Shown here: in pieces, positions 14,058 to 16,046 of the stretch
How the letters are laid out: each line of letters starts with the position of its first letter
Position numbering within the stretch: the first letter of the stretch is position 1
The notes under the pieces: generated by a model
The model's input: only the letters and a program-made list of their open reading frames with translations
Told to the model about the DNA's origin: nothing
Databases searched by the model: none
NCBI GenBank assembly: GCA_030039995.1
Contig: JASHUL010000255.1
Span: 1 to 16,046 of the forward strand
Direction: 5' to 3'
DNA: 16,046 nucleotides
Source of the DNA: Thermoplasmata archaeon
GTDB lineage: Archaea > Thermoplasmatota > Thermoplasmata > Lutacidiplasmatales > UBA184
Position numbers and translations under genes: made by a program

Positions 14058-15071
14058 TCAGGCCGGACCGGCGCGCGGCCAGGGACGGGCATACGCCCAC
14101 TGGAGCCACCCGGCGAGCCAGAGAAAGACCAGCGACGAGCCCAGGGGGAGACCCGCCTCCGACGGCGCGGGTGCTCGGACGAGCCGAAGGGCGGAACCCT
14201 TGGTTCGATTGCCGCACAAGAGATGGCCGGCGGGCATCGGTTCCCCGCTGCGGACGCGACCGCGGACTTCGCGCACGTCGAGGTCGAGAAATCGGCCGAG
14301 CTTCTCCAACGTCCCGTCCGGGTCGTCGAGGAGGTCCTCGAACCGAACCCGAAGGTACCGCCTGCGGTTGAACGCGCCCAAACAGGAGCTCGCGAGATTC
14401 ATGTAGACCCAGTGGGCGGTCGAGAAGGCGGTCGCCGCGAGTCGAGGCCATGGCGACGGCCCCGAATCGTGCTTGTGCGGCTTGTAGTGACTGATCATCG
14501 ACGAGACGACGCTCGGCCCGTCCCGCACCACGTGGACGAAGCGGACGTCGAACTCGGATGACGGGAGGAGCGAGTAGCACCAGCCCCGTCCGGCGACCTT
14601 GGTGGAGTCGACAACCGTCGTCGCACCTCCGATTTCGGCGACCGAACGCGCGGACCAGCCGAGGAACTCGAGGTGTTCTCGAAACGCGCGGGTCCGGAAC
14701 AAGCGGCCCAATAGCAACGTCGGTAGGGACGTCAGCGGCGTCTCGAAGCGGTCCGCTTCGCGGCCGACGGCCCGCAAATCCTGCTGCTGGCCCCAAGCCG
14801 ACACGACCTTAGACCAGAGGGGACACTGTTCGACCCGCGCTCCGCACGAGCAGTACGCGATCGAGGACGTGGCGTACTCCGGGATATCTCCTTCTTGGAG
14901 GGCCCAATGGAGATGGCCGAGCTCTCCCGTGGAGAGGGCCCCGGTGGAGCCCCCCAGCACGGTGTCCAGCGCGGTCGAGCCACTCCGACTGCTGCCCAAG
15001 ATGTAGACGAGCTTGATCTTGGGGGGCGGGGTTGCATCGGGCACGGTCCCCGGCCGAAGTCGGCACCGCAC
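14058..15071 (-). CDS. PAPS-dependent sulfotransferase family protein
   Basis: Up to 337 residues. YILGSSRSGSTAL (23-35) is the 5'-phosphosulfate-binding P-loop-like motif of sulfotransferases, and VHVVRDGPSVVSSMISH (179-195) is the 3'-phosphate-binding motif with its conserved Arg and Ser. CSCGARVEQCPLW (74-86) is a Cys cluster seen in some prokaryotic members. RVRFEDLLDDPDGTLEKL (about 238-255) is the usual late block. It would transfer sulfate from PAPS to a sugar hydroxyl, plausibly on the glycan built by the neighbours; sulfated N-glycans are known in halophilic archaea. The start is uncertain: GTG 15069-15071 gives the longest form, but GTG 15042-15044 fits better with an AT-rich patch at 15081-15090. 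A hydrophobic stretch near the C-terminus may anchor it to the membrane. Confidence 0.85.
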   Translation of the reverse strand: MRCRLRPGTVPDATPPPKIKLVYILGSSRSGSTALDTVLGGSTGALSTGELGHLHWALQEGDIPEYATSSIAYCSCGARVEQCPLWSKVVSAWGQQQDLRAVGREADRFETPLTSLPTLLLGRLFRTRAFREHLEFLGWSARSVAEIGGATTVVDSTKVAGRGWCYSLLPSSEFDVRFVHVVRDGPSVVSSMISHYKPHKHDSGPSPWPRLAATAFSTAHWVYMNLASSCLGAFNRRRYLRVRFEDLLDDPDGTLEKLGRFLDLDVREVRGRVRSGEPMPAGHLLCGNRTKGSALRLVRAPAPSEAGLPLGSSLVFLWLAGWLQWAYARPWPRAGPA

Positions 15072-15080
15072 TTCAAGCCT

Positions 15081-15090
15081 ACGAATTCTT
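15081..15090 (-). promoter_or_regulatory. Weak TATA-like patch for the sulfotransferase gene
   Basis: The minus strand reads AAGAATTCGT, the only AT-rich patch in the 119-bp gap. It would start transcription near 15060 and so favour the GTG at 15042-15044. Low information content. Confidence 0.25.
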
Positions 15091-15190
15091 CGGACCGCAC
15101 CTGCCGGGGTGGAAGGGTCGGCCGGTGCACCGGTCGAACGCAGCTCGCTTCGGTGAACGGCTCGAGAGAAACGGCGGGGCGGTCAGCGGG

Positions 15191-16046
15191 TCACGCTTCG
15201 CGGACCGCCGGACGGGGGCCCTGGGATCGGCCCGTACTGGGCTCGTCGGTTCCCCCGGGGGGCGACCGGACGCCGAGCGGACCGGCCGTGGCATACAACA
15301 GCGCCTTGGATCGGGCCTGGGCGGTACCGTGCACCGCGGTGGCGAGGTTCGTGACCAAGGAAGTGGGCGAGTCCGCAGATCGGCGGAACCGGTAACCGCC
15401 CGACCGGTTGGCCGTGGGGTCGGCGTCCGAGCTCTCGGCGATCGGAGGAACGTAGAGCATGGCCTGGCTTTGCGGAACCCAGAGGATCGCCATCGCGGGG
15501 TTCGCAGGAGTGTCGGGGATCGCGGGCAGACGGATCGTCGGTGCCGAGTCCGGAACCCCGCGCTTGGCGGCGCCCAGCGCCGGAGGGTCTCGCGCCGAGA
15601 CGTCCACGCTCACGCGAATGTTGGCGGCCCAGAGCCGGGTCGCAAGTTCGTGGGCCTCGGCCGCCCTCGCTTGATCGGCCACGATCGAGAGACGCGGGGG
15701 GTTGACGGCGAGAGCGAGCGCCTGCACCCGACGGATCCAGTCCTCCGAGGGCGTCGGGACCCGCGGCTCGGCATCCCCCACGTATTCGAGACTCACCGGC
15801 GAGGCGTTCTTGCTGCCGGTGCGGCTGAATCGAAGGATCGAGAGCAGGATCCGAGATCCGTCGGTGAACGCCTTCAGCTTCGCGATGCCTACGCGGGGGC
15901 GGTAGGTCACCGGGATCTGGGAGACCCGGTATCCCTGACGGGCCATCTTGAGGAACAGTTCGGCCTCAATCTCGAAACCCGTGGACTCCAGCCGGACCCG
16001 CCGAATGGCATCGGCCCGGACCCCCCACAACCCGCTGCAGATATCG
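15191..16046 (-). CDS. Polyprenyl-phosphate sugar synthase-like GT2 (DPM1-like), N-terminus outside window, with long C-terminal extension
   Basis: 284 C-terminal residues are visible; the frame is open to the right edge (reading D-I-C-S-G before LWGVRADAIRR), so a TTG at 16028-16030 is not the true start. The first 80 or so residues, with SGLWGVRADA, STGFEIEAELFLKMARQGYR and IPVTYRPRVGIAKLKAFTDG, match the end of the catalytic domain of dolichol-phosphate mannosyltransferase-type GT2 enzymes. These make polyprenyl-phosphate sugars on the cytoplasmic face, the donors for GT-C enzymes such as the one at 11935-13917. About 200 further residues follow. They are soluble and have no clear transmembrane helix, unlike the GtrA-type or multi-helix tails found on some relatives. 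An alternating strand/helix pattern is visible around RLSIVADQ and LATRLWAANIRVSVDV, and the last 80 residues are low complexity. The tail's function is unknown. Confidence 0.8.
   Translation of the reverse strand, partial: DICSGLWGVRADAIRRVRLESTGFEIEAELFLKMARQGYRVSQIPVTYRPRVGIAKLKAFTDGSRILLSILRFSRTGSKNASPVSLEYVGDAEPRVPTPSEDWIRRVQALALAVNPPRLSIVADQARAAEAHELATRLWAANIRVSVDVSARDPPALGAAKRGVPDSAPTIRLPAIPDTPANPAMAILWVPQSQAMLYVPPIAESSDADPTANRSGGYRFRRSADSPTSLVTNLATAVHGTAQARSKALLYATAGPLGVRSPPGGTDEPSTGRSQGPRPAVREA

Noticed and set aside
11873..14092. 739-residue open frame on the minus strand overlapping the GT-C gene
   Set aside because: Its translation is Arg/Pro/Gly-rich with no recognisable domain, while the other frame encodes a coherent multipass protein. 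It is a GC-rich shadow.
1..16046. CRISPR array, insertion sequence, phage or toxin-antitoxin system
   Set aside because: I saw no regularly spaced direct repeats, no transposase or integrase motifs, and no paired small genes in the gaps, all of which are under 300 bp.

Overview
The window looks like a chromosomal piece of a GC-rich archaeon. The signs are AT-rich TATA-like boxes about 25-30 bp upstream of several starts in otherwise very GC-rich DNA, short or absent 5' leaders with only occasional Shine-Dalgarno sequences, a tRNA gene without an encoded CCA end, and a DUF1616-type membrane protein, a family mostly known from archaea. An uncultured GC-rich member of Thermoplasmatota would fit, but I infer this from style and cannot place the organism by similarity search. 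I see no insertion sequence, phage gene, CRISPR array or rRNA.

Layout from left to right: a FemAB-like acyltransferase cut by the left edge (1-789, +); a convergent polysaccharide flippase (811-2427, -); a divergent GT2 glycosyltransferase (2667-3695, +); tRNA-Cys(GCA) (3758-3829, -); a DUF1616-like membrane protein (3908-4819, -); a run of minus-strand sugar-nucleotide genes, read from the right as phosphohexomutase (8079-9527), glmS (6268-8052), a GNAT acetyltransferase (5714-6223) and a sugar-1-phosphate nucleotidyltransferase (4932-5717); a divergent NAD-dependent sugar epimerase (9551 or 9596 to 10492, +); then minus-strand GT4 glycosyltransferase (10541-11800), GT-C-like multipass membrane protein (11935-13917), sulfotransferase (14058-15071) and a polyprenyl-phosphate-sugar-synthase-like GT2 cut by the right edge (15191-16046). 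Every intergenic gap is shorter than 300 bp.

Together this is a surface-glycan or protein-glycosylation locus. Precursor genes could turn fructose-6-phosphate into a UDP-amino sugar (GlmS, mutase, GNAT, nucleotidyltransferase) and epimerise it. Glycosyltransferases of three folds, a lipid-carrier-type GT2, a sulfotransferase and a flippase could build, decorate and export the glycan. No AglB-type oligosaccharyltransferase is visible.

The most interesting points are: (a) the GNAT and nucleotidyltransferase genes, joined by an ATGA overlap directly after glmS, look like a two-gene replacement for GlmU; (b) the epimerase has an ACG codon exactly where a leaderless ATG would be expected, 27 bp after a TATA box shared with the divergent mutase gene; (c) the tRNA-Cys has C33 instead of U33; (d) a perfect 24-bp palindrome lies in the mutase 3' end upstream of glmS; (e) a 9-bp inverted repeat brackets the TATA box of the GT-C gene.
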